The notes beneath the pieces were generated by a model. That model ran no database searches and had not been told where the DNA came from. It saw only the letters and a list, made by a program, of their open reading frames with translations. Positions 45,767 through 58,970 of a stretch of 64,000 bases of DNA are shown one piece after another. Made by a program: the position numbers and the translations under genes. Source of the stretch: Acanthosepion lycidas (taxonomy: Eukaryota > Mollusca > Cephalopoda > Sepiida > Sepiidae); contig OZ010571.1 in NCBI GenBank assembly GCA_963932145.1, positions 112,608,924 through 112,672,923 of the forward strand. Reading direction: 5' to 3'. How positions within the stretch are numbered: position 1 is the stretch's first letter; each line of letters begins with the position of its first letter.

Positions 45767-46976
45767 ATATTTCAGTTATTCGTAAAAAGATTTTCTCTTT
45801 TCACTGCCAGATAGAATTCTCTCAGCCATTTCAAATGATTGCATATATATTTGATTTACATTTAGTGATTTGGGGAGCGTTGTCTATGTGCCTACTTTCC
45901 AGAAATCTATATCTCATAATACAACTATTTGGGAGGTTATCCGCTAAACTCTGGCTACTTATTTTTCTCATTTTCATTCTGTTTAGTGCTGCAAAACTAC
46001 AGGTGCAAAATCACTTACATTTACATGTCTACCCTCAGGATCGAGACAGAGCGATTAAGTTGTATTTCATTGGTCGGATGTATCTTATCCTTAAGATAAA
46101 CGCGAAATAAGTAAAACCATGAAATTTTGTCAGATTAATATATCCTCTTCCTGAGCGTGATTTATTTCTGAAATATTCAAGGAATGAAGTTTGATCACCA
46201 CGAAATATAAGAAATCTCGCATTGATAATGATGATAATGCTTAATGTTTATTCGGAAAAATAATACGATTTTAACATTAATAATCCATTTATTGATTAAT
46301 GATCTATATCTGTGTATAATTTTGCTGTCTTGGTTTCCACTAGAAATGAAAAATTTCGCACTTAATACCAATGCAAACAAAACTATATATGTTTTGTACT
46401 ATTGGAAAGACGTTATTATCAGCGTATCTAACAGTGGTTAGGGCGAATGCATTTCATTGATCTTAACTAAAATATAAAATTAGTCATTATATTTTGCGTG
46501 TTTATTTACTGTCTTTAGTAAATTGCTAAACCCCATGTTTCATGAGAATGATAAAAAGCAATATCTCCCAGCTAATATATTAGAATTTTAGTTATATGTT
46601 AGGCTAACTCTTAAACAAACAAGTTGTAGAGGATCAGAACTATGCCTCACCTCCATAATAGTTTAATATAAAATATCAACGGGAAGCCTTAGATAACATG
46701 AGATACGACATTTTATTTTATTATTGTTCCTTCAGCATAGTTTTTGTTACACGGTGATTTAAAATCACAGAAAAATCGTAAGGTCTCTGATTTTCTTTAT
46801 GGTCATCTTTTTTTTCTTTGTATATTACTGAATAACAACGACATTCAGTGACGGTAAATAAAAAAAAAAATCAACACACAATAGATTTTCCATTTCAAAG
46901 TACAATTAATATAGTTGGAGTTCAGTAGGTTTAATTCATGTCAAAAGTATATTTGAAACTGAGGTCCAAATAATAC

Positions 46977-46977
<1 letters not shown>
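45767..46977. other. unassigned DNA
   Basis: No gene recognised. The part of the 209-codon frame beyond the TA tract (to 46110) is hydrophobic but matches no family I know. Confidence 0.4.

Positions 46978-47040
<63 letters not shown>
46978..47040. repeat. (TA)n microsatellite
   Basis: About 31 TA units. Confidence 0.95.
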
Positions 47041-47043
<3 letters not shown>

Positions 47044-47717
47044 GAAGCTTTGCTACCTCGGAAGTGGATAGGAAAATCGATTTATCCTACAATCAATTCA
47101 TGATCAAATGATATTAATTTGTCTTCTGTCTCAAGTGCCACTTTCCAAATTGATCAATGTATTGGATGGAGTATTTTATTTGTTGGCAGTTCATATTATA
47201 TGCACACCTCTCCCTCTCTCCATATACATATACATATACATTATATATATTATATATATATACTTCTATTACTTCAAGCATTATGTATAGTTGAAACCTC
47301 TATTTCACTGGACACGTTGTTTATTTTAAACAGTAATTATTTGCCTACAAGACTGCGTACTTGTGTAAACATAATAACGAATTTATTAAAATATCTCCTC
47401 GAGAACGTAAGCGGCTAGGAGAATTTTAAAACAAAAAACGAATAAACGGAGCGTCTACTCAAAAATAGAGAACGATAAGGATTTAACAGTATTTGTGTTT
47501 GATTAGGATGCAACACCATTCGAAGCCGAGTCAGATCTAAAGAAGGTTTTCTCCTGCAGAACTGGACACAGATTTGAATATTGCTAGAGAGTGTATTTTT
47601 TCATTTAATATGATTTCAAAAATGTTCGGGCAGGTGGACGAAAAAAAATATTGTGTTTGAAATAAACGGAGGTGTACTCAAATAAATCTATCCAGTAAAT
47701 AACTTTTAAGGAGATCA

Positions 47718-47760
<43 letters not shown>

Positions 47761-48199
47761 ATTTTTACCTATCATAATTTCACACAAACCCCACCACACG
47801 TATATACATACACGCGAGGAAATATTATTCACCGGAAAAAAAATGACATGCATACATTCACGTGACATTCACGAGACATTTCCGCCACACTTCCAATCTT
47901 GAAATTTCAACATACAAATGCGTATGTATAGACAACTCCACCCGTATACATACATATGTCATATCCAAAACTGCCAACATATGTTTATATATGTATGAGT
48001 CCCGACGGACGACCAAGTATGTATATGCGTCTGCACACATCGATGTTTGCGTCAGTACGATGAAAAAACGACGAAGTTTCCCCCACCACTTCCACAATAA
48101 CACCAATACACGCAATCTACATAAAACCAAAATTTAAAAAAAATAATCAGTTTGTCTGACGATCGCTAAACCCAGGGTCACAAGCTCACATCTATCCAA

Positions 48200-48200
<1 letters not shown>
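47041..48200. other. unassigned DNA with a (TA)n tract
   Basis: A TA tract lies at 47720-47758. At 47862-48137 both strands are open for about 90 codons, without recognisable content. Confidence 0.4.
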
Positions 48201-48249
<49 letters not shown>

Positions 48250-48257
48250 GTGTGTGT
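48201..48257. repeat. (TA)n(TG)n microsatellite
   Basis: About 22 TA units then a short TG run. Confidence 0.95.
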
Positions 48258-51200
48258 ATGTACGTTAATATACCTAATTAATATGCAAGATGATACCTGT
48301 AACTCTTGACAAGTATATTTTCACTTTTTTTGCTCATATTGTTCTGCATTTTTCATTATCATCTGTGTCATTGCTTGGATGAAGATTTTTTAAAAAGATT
48401 CCCAATGCTGATTTCGAAGGAATTTAGACATTATTTTTAAGAATATTTAAAAATTTTAATGCTAATTTTGTTTTCTACAGTTTAACTTGAAGAATATATG
48501 TAACAGTTTGGAATAAAAAAAAATCAAGATATTACTATTAAAATTATTGAAATAGAACCTGAATTTAGTATCCTATTTGATACTTGAACACTTTGACTGG
48601 TTTATCAGAGAGGTTTCTTTTATAACATTTATTTCTATAAGAATAGAAACACATTTCAACACAATTCCTTCTGTTTTGAATATCAGTCTTTCTTGTCTTT
48701 TCACAATATTTCCTGACAATATTTCTTAAAAGAAGGAATTTGGCTAACTGAATTATAAAATCATGTAATCATTTTGCTGCAAGTTGTTTCTACGTTTTAT
48801 TAAATTAATGATTAGCTTTATACTGAAAATATATTACCCTGAACGATCTGGATTTAGAACTACACGTAACCTCGGGCTTAGTTGCATAATTCAGTATGAT
48901 AACCCTATACATAGAATTTCCCAGCGCGCTTAATCCTCAACTAGCGGGATAAATGTATTTTCCTATACTCGATAGAAACCAGGTACCCACTTATGGATAC
49001 AGAAACTACAGAGAGCCTGCCGAAGAAGCTGGAAAGAGAATCATAATCTTATATTAGATCGAGCCAGGAATGCGACACATAGCACATAGCGGAAATTTAA
49101 AATTAGCTGAATCTGTAAACGATAAATGACAATCCCCTTGTTTATTCAGCATCTTTTCGAAATGTATGGAGAAATTGATGAATGGAATTACTGTGTAAGG
49201 TAAAATAAAGTTTAATCAGTAAGTAGTGCATACCCACCATTTCTTTTAGCGAATAAGACAAGATTAACATCTGTGGTTCAAAGTTCCTTGTGTCAAGGGT
49301 TAAATCAATGTTCCTTGAAATTATCATGTAAATATGAGTATGCCGTCATATTTTGCGCATTACGTTAAAATGCTTTATGCGTTCTGGCAGAAATGTCTGA
49401 AAAAATAAGGATATTTTAAATTCCAAAACGTCCGTCAGTGTCATTCTGGCCGTGTTAAATGATGCCAGTGAAGTCATATGATATGTGAGAGACAAATGCT
49501 TTATACGGCGGTTGATTTTAAAGATTATTGAACCGCACACATTGAAATAAATATGCACAAATCCTAAGAATTACTAGAAGTTAAATTACATCTGGTGACG
49601 AAATAATGGAAAAATAATCTTTTTGTCACTTACTTGGGTAGCATTTCTGAAAGAAATATCAGTTGCCAAAGCTGCGTATCATACCTAACACAGAAATAGA
49701 CGAAGCAGCTGAAATTACTATGCTTGAAAAAAAGTATCTGATGAAAATGCTGAGTCCATAAAATTATGAGCATCTTGCTATTTGATGTGTCATTATAATT
49801 TTCTTTTTTTTCCCCATTTTCTCACATTTTTAAAAAATCTTTCCACAATACAAGCCTCACGAGCCTCTAAGTTGAACTGAACAAGGTTTGTCATATACTA
49901 TAAGTGAAGGTCATACGAAGTGAAGATTGTGCTGATAAAGATTGAATCTTCACATAAACAGATTAAGTGTAATTTTTGTTCCACAAAGTAGCATTTTCTA
50001 TATGAATTTCTGCGACGAGGAGTTACCATTATTTAGATTAGTTACACGCGGTCAATTGCTCTGTTCTTTGTTGGTGTTATCAACTCGTTTCGGCCGTATT
50101 AGTTTTAGAATAAAAAACCCTAACTGAATGGATCTTGATCCTTACAATTGAAATATGAAGGAAAGGTTGGTGATTCGACTGAGTACATAATATGGCGAGT
50201 TCTAGCTGTAAACCTCTGAACACGTGACACTAAAAAAAGCCTCATATGGAACAGTTATCATTGCAATAGCAAATGATTAGCAGTTTTCCTATGATATTAT
50301 GTCAGAGTGAAAGAGTCGGCAGAGTGCAAAATATGTATATAAAACCGGGTAAAAGTTTATCAAAGCTAAAGATTAAGACGGTAATTTCTTCACGCGCATT
50401 TGAAGTTTGTCTCATTTTACGATGCAAAAAACAGAAAAAAAAAGAAGAAGCGATTTGAGATTTATAAATAAATAATATATTCATTTCATATAAAATAAGA
50501 CAAAAGTCTTTATCGTTTTATGACGAAATTATCAATTGTCGTAATTTGCTAAACCAAATATTCAAAATATTGCCGATGCTCAAGTTTACCACTAGGTGGT
50601 CTTTTTCTGTGGCCGAACAGGTGACTCGTCAGTCAGGAAAATGAAGGAAATTTGGCAAAAGCCAGGCGAGAAAAGTCAAATATCAAAAGGTAACTTCCTG
50701 TGTATATTCTCATTACGAACGGAAATAGAGACACACAAAAATGATACAAAAATCTTTCGAACAAAATATACAAAACAAATTAAAAATAATAACTGTTCAG
50801 TATTTAATTTCATTATTAGCAACACACATGACCAGAAAAAACAAAAACAAAAACAAAAAATCAAAACTATAATACATGCTTAATTAAGTAGCGCACCTGT
50901 AATAACAGCTCTTGTGGGCGTTGGTGACACAATAACGAACTGTATAAAGAAAAACGAAATGTCCGGAAGCACTTGGTAAACTCAATGCTACCATTCAAGA
51001 ATAAAGTCACTTAGAGAAGCAGGCTTTAATTCTATTGGCAAAGAATTAAGCTAACAACACACTCCTATATTTGCTATTGTTCAAATCTCAACGTGCAATA
51101 ATAACCACAAAAATGGCTAGAAGATTTTCACATATAAATATATAAACATGTTCACTAATTAATCTTTTTAACTCAGCTTGAATTCTCATCAATTATTACC

Positions 51201-52550
51201 GGATTAAAAATCCATTTCCTTCAGCTAATCTATATTACTAATTATAGAAATATTCTTGAACTATATTTATGTTTCAGTAATCAAACTAAACTATTTTTCA
51301 ATAAATGTTACGCAATGAATGTGAATAAATTTAGCCTGATATCTAGTATTCCATAAAAATAAACAAATTATTGACTTTCAACATTCGTTCGTGACTTCCG
51401 AGATGAAAACTGAATAAGACTAACATAGTATGTAAAAATTTGTCTACTTATTGATACTTTTTGGAGTAATCAAAAGTTCGGCTTGTTGATTATCGATTAT
51501 GTAGTGCCGTTTGTGTAACACTTAACGGTATGCGAAGTAAAATTGACGGACCGAGTTCAAATATTTGTCTAATCTATTCCGATTTATTTGGCAACATTTC
51601 CCTTGTGAAAACACGAATTACTTTTCTTCCCACCATTTATAGGTTAAATAAGCGGGAAGACTGATTTACCTAGCCTTGTATTACTCAGCAATCAAAATTA
51701 TGGAAAAGGAAACAGGAAGCTATTCTACTCATTCACAAAACATGAGAACTCAAAGATATTACAGAAATAGAGAGTTTCACGTGAGAACTTTCAGAAGATG
51801 GGATTCAAGTCCAAAATGTATAACTTTGTCTCAACTCAATCATATTTCAAACGTTAAATACTCAAATAAATTCAGTAACAAAAAAACAAACAATTTCAGT
51901 AAAAAAAACAAACAATTTCAGTATTGACGTGCTTGCTTCTTTGCTAGATCATAATTATATGGTAACTATTGATAAATTTATGTGAACCTTAAAGCGAATT
52001 TAGTTTAGGAATGAACAAATGCAAGTAATACAAGCGAATCCATCAACAATTATAATATTGCATCACTAGTGTAATCAACCAAATATGTTATATGTTGCTA
52101 TTCATTTGACTTTAGTAATGATAGGATCATTCTTAGGTCTGTTTTATGCTCCATCAATTCAAACTGAAAATTTTTGGGTGGTTGCGTATACATATGAATG
52201 TTTTAAGAAATAATATTTTACATTCCTGCGTGAATGGAATTCTCTATTCTAATACGTACTTTTATTATGTGATACATTCAAGAATGTAATATAAAGTGAA
52301 TGCATAGTAGAATTATCAGGAATCTGGGAAAATATTTTATTAATTTTTATCTTTTTTATATGCATATAATGTTGGAACGGATAATATGAATATATTTTTA
52401 TGTTCTTATATGCGAATTTCAGTGTGTACACCTAGCACGTGTTTGTGAGTGAGGGTAATGATTGGTAGCAGTCTTTTGTCAATGAATATTAAATACTTTA
52501 AAGTCTTTGACAGACATAAAACTAACGAAACGAAGATTAAAAAAATGGCA
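48258..52550. other. long unassigned stretch
   Basis: More than 4 kb with no recognisable gene, RNA or element end. Short open frames (about 60-95 codons) occur on both strands. At 51878-51923 a short unit, AAACAAACAATTTCAGTA, is tandemly duplicated. Confidence 0.4.
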
Positions 52551-52552
52551 CA

Positions 52553-52559
52553 TACACAC

Positions 52560-52605
<46 letters not shown>

Positions 52606-52636
52606 TATATATATATATGAATATATATATATATAA
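52553..52636. repeat. (TA)n microsatellite with GAATA interruptions
   Basis: About 80 bp of TA repeats. It abuts a TGAT-hairpin-GAAAC motif on the minus strand at 52661-52695. Confidence 0.95.
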
Positions 52637-52699
52637 AACACAAAGGAAGAATTCTCTTGACCAACATGTTTCGTAGTCTGATGGACTATATCAAGATAA

Positions 52700-54110
52700 A
52701 GGTAACTTTTGTATAATGCAATATATACTTATAAACAAAAGTAGCAATATATTTCCGGTATGGAATTTTTTACAAATTTAAGAACGTCCAAAAATATCTT
52801 TAAGACTAAATGTTTTGAGAACAAATATTGCAAAACTCTAAGTCATGTAATTTAATGCCTAATAAACGAAAGTACATGTTTTCAGTTTTGTTATTGAATG
52901 CGTTTACTCTCATATATGTTTACATTTATTTACATATAAATATTTTTATCATTTTAAATTGATAATTTATTTATGTATTTATTTTACATGATGCAACAAT
53001 TTGATTCAACAGGTCTCTTAATAAAAAAAAAATTGATTTTGCAGACAAAACGCTTTGGCAAGTAAAGTTATTCTTTTTCTTGATTCATATTCTCATTTGA
53101 CAGATTAATTTATATCTAAATATTCACACGCACATATATATATATATATGCTTTACACGCATATTGATAGCTGGATATATATAGTTATGCATGTATAGAG
53201 AGATATAACACAGAGAGAGAACAATTAAATATAAAGTAATAAAGTTTTATATCTAAACCATCGGAAAGATGTTTCTGATCAAATAAGGTGAAATTTATAA
53301 GAAAATAATCTCGAATCTCTGTGCTATTAACTCATAATTAAATATTCGATAAATGTATAATAAAGCAAACCCCAAAACCTCTTTCCGCACATTTTACAGA
53401 AGACGAATAATAGAACAAGTTGATAAAATATCAGTAATTAAATTATTACATCTCATTAAAATATACCGTTGCCCTTGCCAAGTTATTCTCTATCATAGAT
53501 TGCCATATACTTACATTTTCTTATCTAACGCGAGAGAAATAATCTAATTTTGCATAAATGAAGAATTGTGTTCATTTTTCCGAATTATCTATTCACTTCT
53601 TCAGCGATAACGTATCTAGTTTCTTAATGTCGGGTTTACTTCAACATTTATTCACAGCGCATACATTGAGCGTTTTATGCTTCTTTTAAAGCAATATAGA
53701 GATTTAAATGTATTTATAAATGCTTTTTTTAAATGAAGGTGTTTCGAAAAAAAGAAAAAAATAACTTCACGAAGGGACCGGAAAATCGACGTTTGCAAAG
53801 AACAGTCCAAAATATATACTGATGTAGGCATTTACAGACAATGCTAATCTGTGGACAAACGATTGGAGGATGTTTGATTTGATACACATACGCTGAAAAG
53901 GGCAACGCATAATGAAATCATTTTTAATTTTATATCAATGCAATATAAAACAAAAAACAAAAACAAAAGAATTAAAGGAAATAAAATCTGTCGTTTAAAG
54001 ATAAATGAATAAAAAAATCTGGATAACAAATTTGAACATGAATCTCCCATCAATGATATTTATCTTGTCTTTGTTACATTAAGACCTAGACAATGAAATG
54101 AATATAGTGA
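52700..54110. other. unassigned AT-rich DNA
   Basis: Nothing recognised. Confidence 0.45.
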
Positions 54111-54113
54111 TTT

Positions 54114-54243
54114 TCCAAGCGTAGCTTGGATGTGGTACAAGGGCGAAAGTAAGGGGCACCCAGTGAGGATTGAACTCACTACTCAGTTGTAATTTTCCTA
54201 GCGAGACAAGCTTGCTAACCATTACACCACCTCGAGATGCCCA
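54114..54243 (-). mobile_element. tRNA-derived SINE, copy 1
   Basis: On the minus strand GGTGGTGTAATGGTTAGCAAG serves as the A-box region (first 20 bases GGTGGTGTAATGGTTAGCAA) and GAGTTCAATCCTC as the B box. The order GCATCTCGAGG, AAGCTTGTCTC, GAGTAGTGAG and CTTGTACCACATC matches the copy at 59508-59642. The tail ends in a small CCAAGC...GCTTGG hairpin. Confidence 0.7.
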
Positions 54244-54389
54244 TGAAATCAATATATTAACATAGGAATGAAAACAAGGACAAATTTGACTAAGACGCCA
54301 GGAGTTAATGAATTTTAAAGTTTATAAGAAAAACATACTAAGGAGAAAGAATAATAAATGAAGCAAATATTTTTATGGCAACTGGCCTG

Positions 54390-54700
54390 ACGTGCTTTTT
54401 TCCCCCTTGTGCCACGAATGCGTGAATTTAAGCGTGCCACAGGATGGGCATCGAGTTCCCAACTTTTTACTGTTGAAGTAGTTAAATGTAACCACCTCTT
54501 CTACTCAACAGTTTCTTTTCTCTCATTCACTGCTTGTGGAACTCACATCCGTTTACCTGCGTCACTGATAACTACAATCTTCAAAAATTTAAATGAAACG
54601 TCAATCGTTATCTTCTATCTTCTTGAAGCCCGTCCATCTTTTATCCTTTCTCCAGTCTTCCCTACACTCCATCTTTTCTATCACATTCACACCCTGAAAT
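54390..54700 (+). pseudogene. LINE reverse transcriptase C-terminal remnant
   Basis: VPRMREFKRATGWASSSQLF is readable at the start, and after a frame change LWNSHPFTCVTDNYNLQKFK appears, matching the 'LWN.LP..VFPDNYNLQ.FK' ending of jockey/CR1-like reverse transcriptases. The 97-codon frame from 54409 is a frame-shifted reading of it. A second, more truncated copy follows directly. Confidence 0.7.
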
Positions 54701-54719
54701 AATTTTTTTTTAAAATCGT

Positions 54720-54975
54720 GTGTAGAGTTGAAAAATTCCGGCCGAGTTTATTACGTTCTTATAAGAACAAATACAATCTCTATTTCTTCTCCCCTCCCCA
54801 GCTTCCCTGATAAATACAATCATCAAAAAGTAACCCTAATCTCCAATCTTTTTGAATGCCGTTCATCTTTTATCCTTTTTTCATTTCTCCCGATATCAAG
54901 TCTTTTCCCTCACTTTCATTCTCTGTAACCCCTGCAATCTAGTGGCATTCCCGTCTTGCTTGGCGTGAAATGGTT
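54720..54975 (+). pseudogene. LINE reverse transcriptase tail, second copy
   Basis: PLPSFPDKYNHQKVTL aligns with the FPDNYNLQKFK segment of the preceding copy, and the following DNA (TGCCGTTCATCTTTTATCC) aligns with GCCCGTCCATCTTTTATCC at 54627-54645. The two copies lie in tandem. Confidence 0.6.
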
Positions 54976-54989
54976 AAAGAAAAATGTAT

Positions 54990-55200
54990 TAAGAATAAAG
55001 AAGATTACGATTGGCATTGCATTTAAATGGTTGCATCAAAGGTGACCTGAAAGCATAAAGCCCGAATAGATTTACACAAGCGTGAGCTACAAGAGAAGAA
55101 ACTGTTAGCATATGCCGTACGGTTATATCCACTAATTTCATCAAAAATATTGTGAAGAGATCGCCAACATGTTACTGCGAAAAAAGTCATGAAGTCGCTT
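54990..55200 (-). pseudogene. LINE reverse transcriptase tail, inverted copy
   Basis: On the minus strand TATGCTAACAGTTTCTTCTC, GGGCTTTATGCTTTCAGG and ATGCAATGCCAATCGTAATC align with 33825-33940 and 41292-41313. It lies tail-to-tail with the two plus-strand copies just upstream. Confidence 0.6.
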
Positions 55201-55530
55201 ATGAAAAAGGAAAATTCATCAGATCAATTATCCTGAAAATGCACGTAGAAGATACGTAACGGCGGTGGGAATGTGAGTGACAAAGTGTTGCCAAGTCAAG
55301 ACCGATAATATTACTAATCTTGATTTTTATAAGGATCTCTAAATGTATAACAGAAGCAGATGACCAAATGTGACAGCGAGTCGATAATCAACGAATAGAC
55401 CACTTGTCAATTTACATAAAGATAAATAATATATATATATGTCAAGAAAAAACAGTAAGATATATAATCCGGTGTTCTTATAGATATTTTAATTTTTACA
55501 AAATAGTGCTCAATGTAAATTTACAGAGCA
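55201..55530. other. unassigned DNA
   Basis: Nothing recognised. Confidence 0.4.
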
Positions 55531-55534
55531 TTAA

Positions 55535-55742
55535 AATTATAAATTAATTGATTTGAAGTATGTTTTTTTTCGCAACACAGTTCTAGCCATGTTTTAAAAA
55601 ATGGAAGCTAAAAGCTTCGAATTTAATTAAATTAAATTTGAAGCTTTTATCATCCATTTTTGAAACATGGTTAGAACTGTGTAGCGAAAAAAAATTAAAT
55701 CAATTAATTTATAATATATATATATTATAAATTAATTGATTT
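55535..55742. mobile_element. fold-back element with long arms
   Basis: ATTATAAATTAATTGATTT at the left end faces its complement at about 55697-55715. The arms continue through CACAGTTCTAGCCATGTTTT / AAACATGGTTAGAACTGTG and AAGCTTCGAATTTAATT / AATTAAATTTGAAGCTT. Each arm is about 88 bp with almost no loop. A third copy of the end follows at 55725-55742. Non-coding. Confidence 0.85.

Positions 55743-55772
<30 letters not shown>
55741..55772. repeat. (TA)n microsatellite
   Basis: About 14 TA units directly next to the fold-back element. Confidence 0.9.
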
Positions 55773-55777
<5 letters not shown>

Positions 55778-55881
55778 TATAGTGAGAAAGATCTGGGAAG
55801 AGGGTATAAAAATTGTATTCATGCGGAAAGATTATCTTGTATCGTAGATAGAGTTTTATATTTAAGGACAGTATGTACATA

Positions 55882-55958
55882 TTAGGTTGGTGCAAAAATA
55901 ATAACGGTTTTGACGAATTTTTAAGTTAAAAAACGTTATTATTTTTGCACCATCCTAA
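55882..55958. mobile_element. mariner-type palindromic MITE, copy 9
   Basis: Starts TTAGGTTGGTGCAAAAATAA and ends TTATTTTTGCACCATCCTAA with TA on both sides. The core is shortened to about 77 bp total. Confidence 0.9.
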
Positions 55959-55960
55959 TA

Positions 55961-58640
55961 TTAAACACATTCATTTTCGCGATTCAGTGCTATCGTAAGG
56001 TCGTGTGTTTCTCCTTATATATATGCAAACTGATAACGAGTTACATATAGAAATTTATCAGCCCAGCCAGTTCGGCATCACTTGTATGTGAAATATGTCA
56101 AGCCAAGCATACGGAGAAAACCGAAGCACGATTGAACTCACTGCAAAAGATATACAGATTTAAAATAGATTAATACCATTCCTTTTTTGTACATATGTTA
56201 ATCCTTATAATTTGGCAAATGTGTACTGCAAGCAGACAATGTAAACGTGCTTCATCAAATTTACCTTTCGTGTCAGTTAATAAATAAGTGGCTATTTTTT
56301 CAAATTTGAATTATTCTTTATCAAAATCTATCGAGTGAGTATGTAAGAGAAGATATCGACTTAAATCTAGTGACGAAATATTCAAAGATAAGGATCAGTT
56401 TTGAATGCAGTATTCTCATGCAAGATCTTCCAACTGTACTTAAAAGGTCAGAAAAACACCAAAGCCGAGTATAGTATTTTGTATAATGAGGATGCTTTAT
56501 CTCAGAGCTTCAAGCAAAAGATGAAAGATTATTTCCACTTCCTAGTTTAGCGACACAAATATAAAACTAAAAAGAAGGCGATTGGATCGTTTACGTTAAT
56601 GATATCGATGATATAATGTTACGTATGAGTGAGAAATTTTCAATGAATAATAGCAAACAAGAAGGCATCTCTCTGGCTATACCGATATCTATGTAAAAAA
56701 TACATTTCATCAGTGTTAAGAAAGTAATATCTACAAGCTATGCGCTAAAGTTATTTCCCTTCAAATGAAATATATGTATTTTGTAGCGTTCATAAACCTT
56801 TAAAACGTCAGAAAAGCATACTTTGCGAACGGCTTCCGGTTTCAGCTTCTCAAGTTTATGTATCTTTCTTGAAACATTGGCAGTTACAATCGTAACTGGT
56901 CGTGTCATTGGCTAGATATGATGTCACCGCCTTTCGCAATAAGGTATTCACTGTATTGTTTCGTCAAATCTCAAAGACAGACAGTGGATTAACATTGCTT
57001 ATTTTCAAAGCGGATATGGGTTGTCTGAAAAAATAAAGTATCTACTGAAGTAAAAAGATACTTAAATTTCGAATCGTATTTTCTGATTTTATTAAATTTA
57101 GCAAATGAAATTAACCTGAATTACATACAAATATTTGAAGGAAAAAGCATCACAATTTCAACTGTATTTCAAACATGAAAATTTAAAATTTTTGAGTTGG
57201 TTTTGTAGAAAAAAGCAATGTTGTATGCCAATGTTTGTAATTAAATTTAATATTTGCCAGATCTTTACGGGAAGTGTTATTTATGTGTTAATTAACTTAA
57301 ATTACATTTTGTAAGCGAACATACAGTTTTGCATCAGACAGAGGCAACCGTACGATTTTATTGTTTCTTCAATTTTTCCTGTCTTTGATGTTATTTGTTA
57401 CGACAATCTTATTAATTTTCAAGTCGTTTTCTCTGCAGAACGAGTATTTTGTTCCTTTTTATGTAAATATACTCTAATTTATGAGTTGAAAACTTTCCCT
57501 AGGATGGCAGTTCTATATGGAATAATATACTCTGATTTTTTTTTAACTGAGATATGCACTCAAACGATCATGTCTACGACAGTAAATGCACATTCCACAA
57601 TATGCGTTTGGATAATATACAATGGTGATATTTAACCTCACCCTACAAGGAAGTTTTTGGCATTCAATGACTGAGCCTAAAATAATGCATTCAGTTGAAA
57701 TTTATACATTCCTCCTCTTAAAAAAATTTTTTAGGAAAATAGTTTTTTCAAGTCTCTTATCAGTTATCCTTCTTTCCTGTATTGGCGGGGCTTCTTTTCA
57801 AACCTACTGTTTAAAGTAGTGAGGACTGTCAACAAATAACCTTATTTTCTGTTCGACTTATATTTTCCATCCATTGTACTTGCCGTTAATGTTAAAAGTT
57901 GTCAAGTGATGCGTTTTCTGTTATTTTGTACAGCTGTTTCTGTTTGTGATTCTGTGTCGTCAGTTCATAATGCTGAAAGAAGGGTGATTTTTGCACAAGG
58001 CCTTTTTATAACCATTTAATAGAGAAAGCGGTTTTATACAGCTGACATTTTAGATATTTTTAATATGCGCCAGACATGTCATCCATATGAAAGATCGATC
58101 TGATAAAGGTTTTTAAATAGATAACTAAAGTTTTCAGGTTTTGATTTTAAAGTGATTTACGGTGATAAGCAATACTACGAATGACACTGCCTATACGATG
58201 TTCAATTTCCTTTTCTCCTAACCGAAAAAGTCTGTACGTAATATGTATTCAGTGATTATTTTCTAATAACATCTGACATTGCTATATGATCAGTGATCAT
58301 ACAAGTTTTCGAAGAAATTTAAATAAAATAAGGTTCATCTCTCTAAATACAAATAATCCATGCAGATAAAAAAGACAGCAACAACAAAGAATTGACGTTT
58401 ATTATAATGTATCTAGAGAGTTACGCGGGCTTTTCCAACGGGGATTAATGTGAGAAAATCTAAAAAAAAAAAACAACAGAAAATATATTTTCCACTTGGA
58501 TAGTTGAAAACGTTTGCATTGTTGTTTATTTTTACGTCTAAATTGAAAGTTATTGTTAAACTGAAAAAAAATATTGATATAACAAACGAAAAAATACTGA
58601 TATTTTTCTCCCAATGAAGTGCATTAATGAAGTGTCCTTG
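55961..58640. other. long unassigned AT-rich stretch
   Basis: No gene, RNA gene or element end recognised in about 2.7 kb. Confidence 0.4.
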
Positions 58641-58970
58641 CGGACACACAGCACAGTGGATAAAGGTCCTGGTTAGATCCAGTGACAGGACCCAAAATGT
58701 TGTGAGTTCATTGGAGAACATGGAGTGGTGAATTAACAGGTGATAACTGACATCGATTAGACATAGCACGTGGAACTAGAACAGTCTACCTCAGCGAGCG
58801 AAATAAAGGGTTCAGTTCGACATTCCAACAACCTGAAGAAGGCCGGAGCGTACAACAGTTCAAACGGGGAGATAAATATGGCAACAAAGATGAGGGAAAT
58901 ACTCCTAATAATGTAAATAGTGTAAATAATACCTCATCTAAGAAATACAGACAGATGCTGAAGTGAATTT
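58640..58970 (+). mobile_element. dispersed repeat with CCTGAAGAAGG motif, copy B
   Basis: Contains CGTGGAACTAGAAC, GGGTTCAGTTCGACATTCC, ACCTGAAGAAGGCCGGAGCG, AAATATGGCAACAAAGATGA and AATAGTGTAAATAATACC. The same order occurs on the minus strand at 10530-10745 and in part on the plus strand at 10815-10990. Confidence 0.6.

Noticed and set aside
45481-46110. Longest open frame in the window (209 codons, plus strand)
   Set aside because: It passes through two TA tracts that read as Tyr-Ile repeats without stops. The remainder matches no family.
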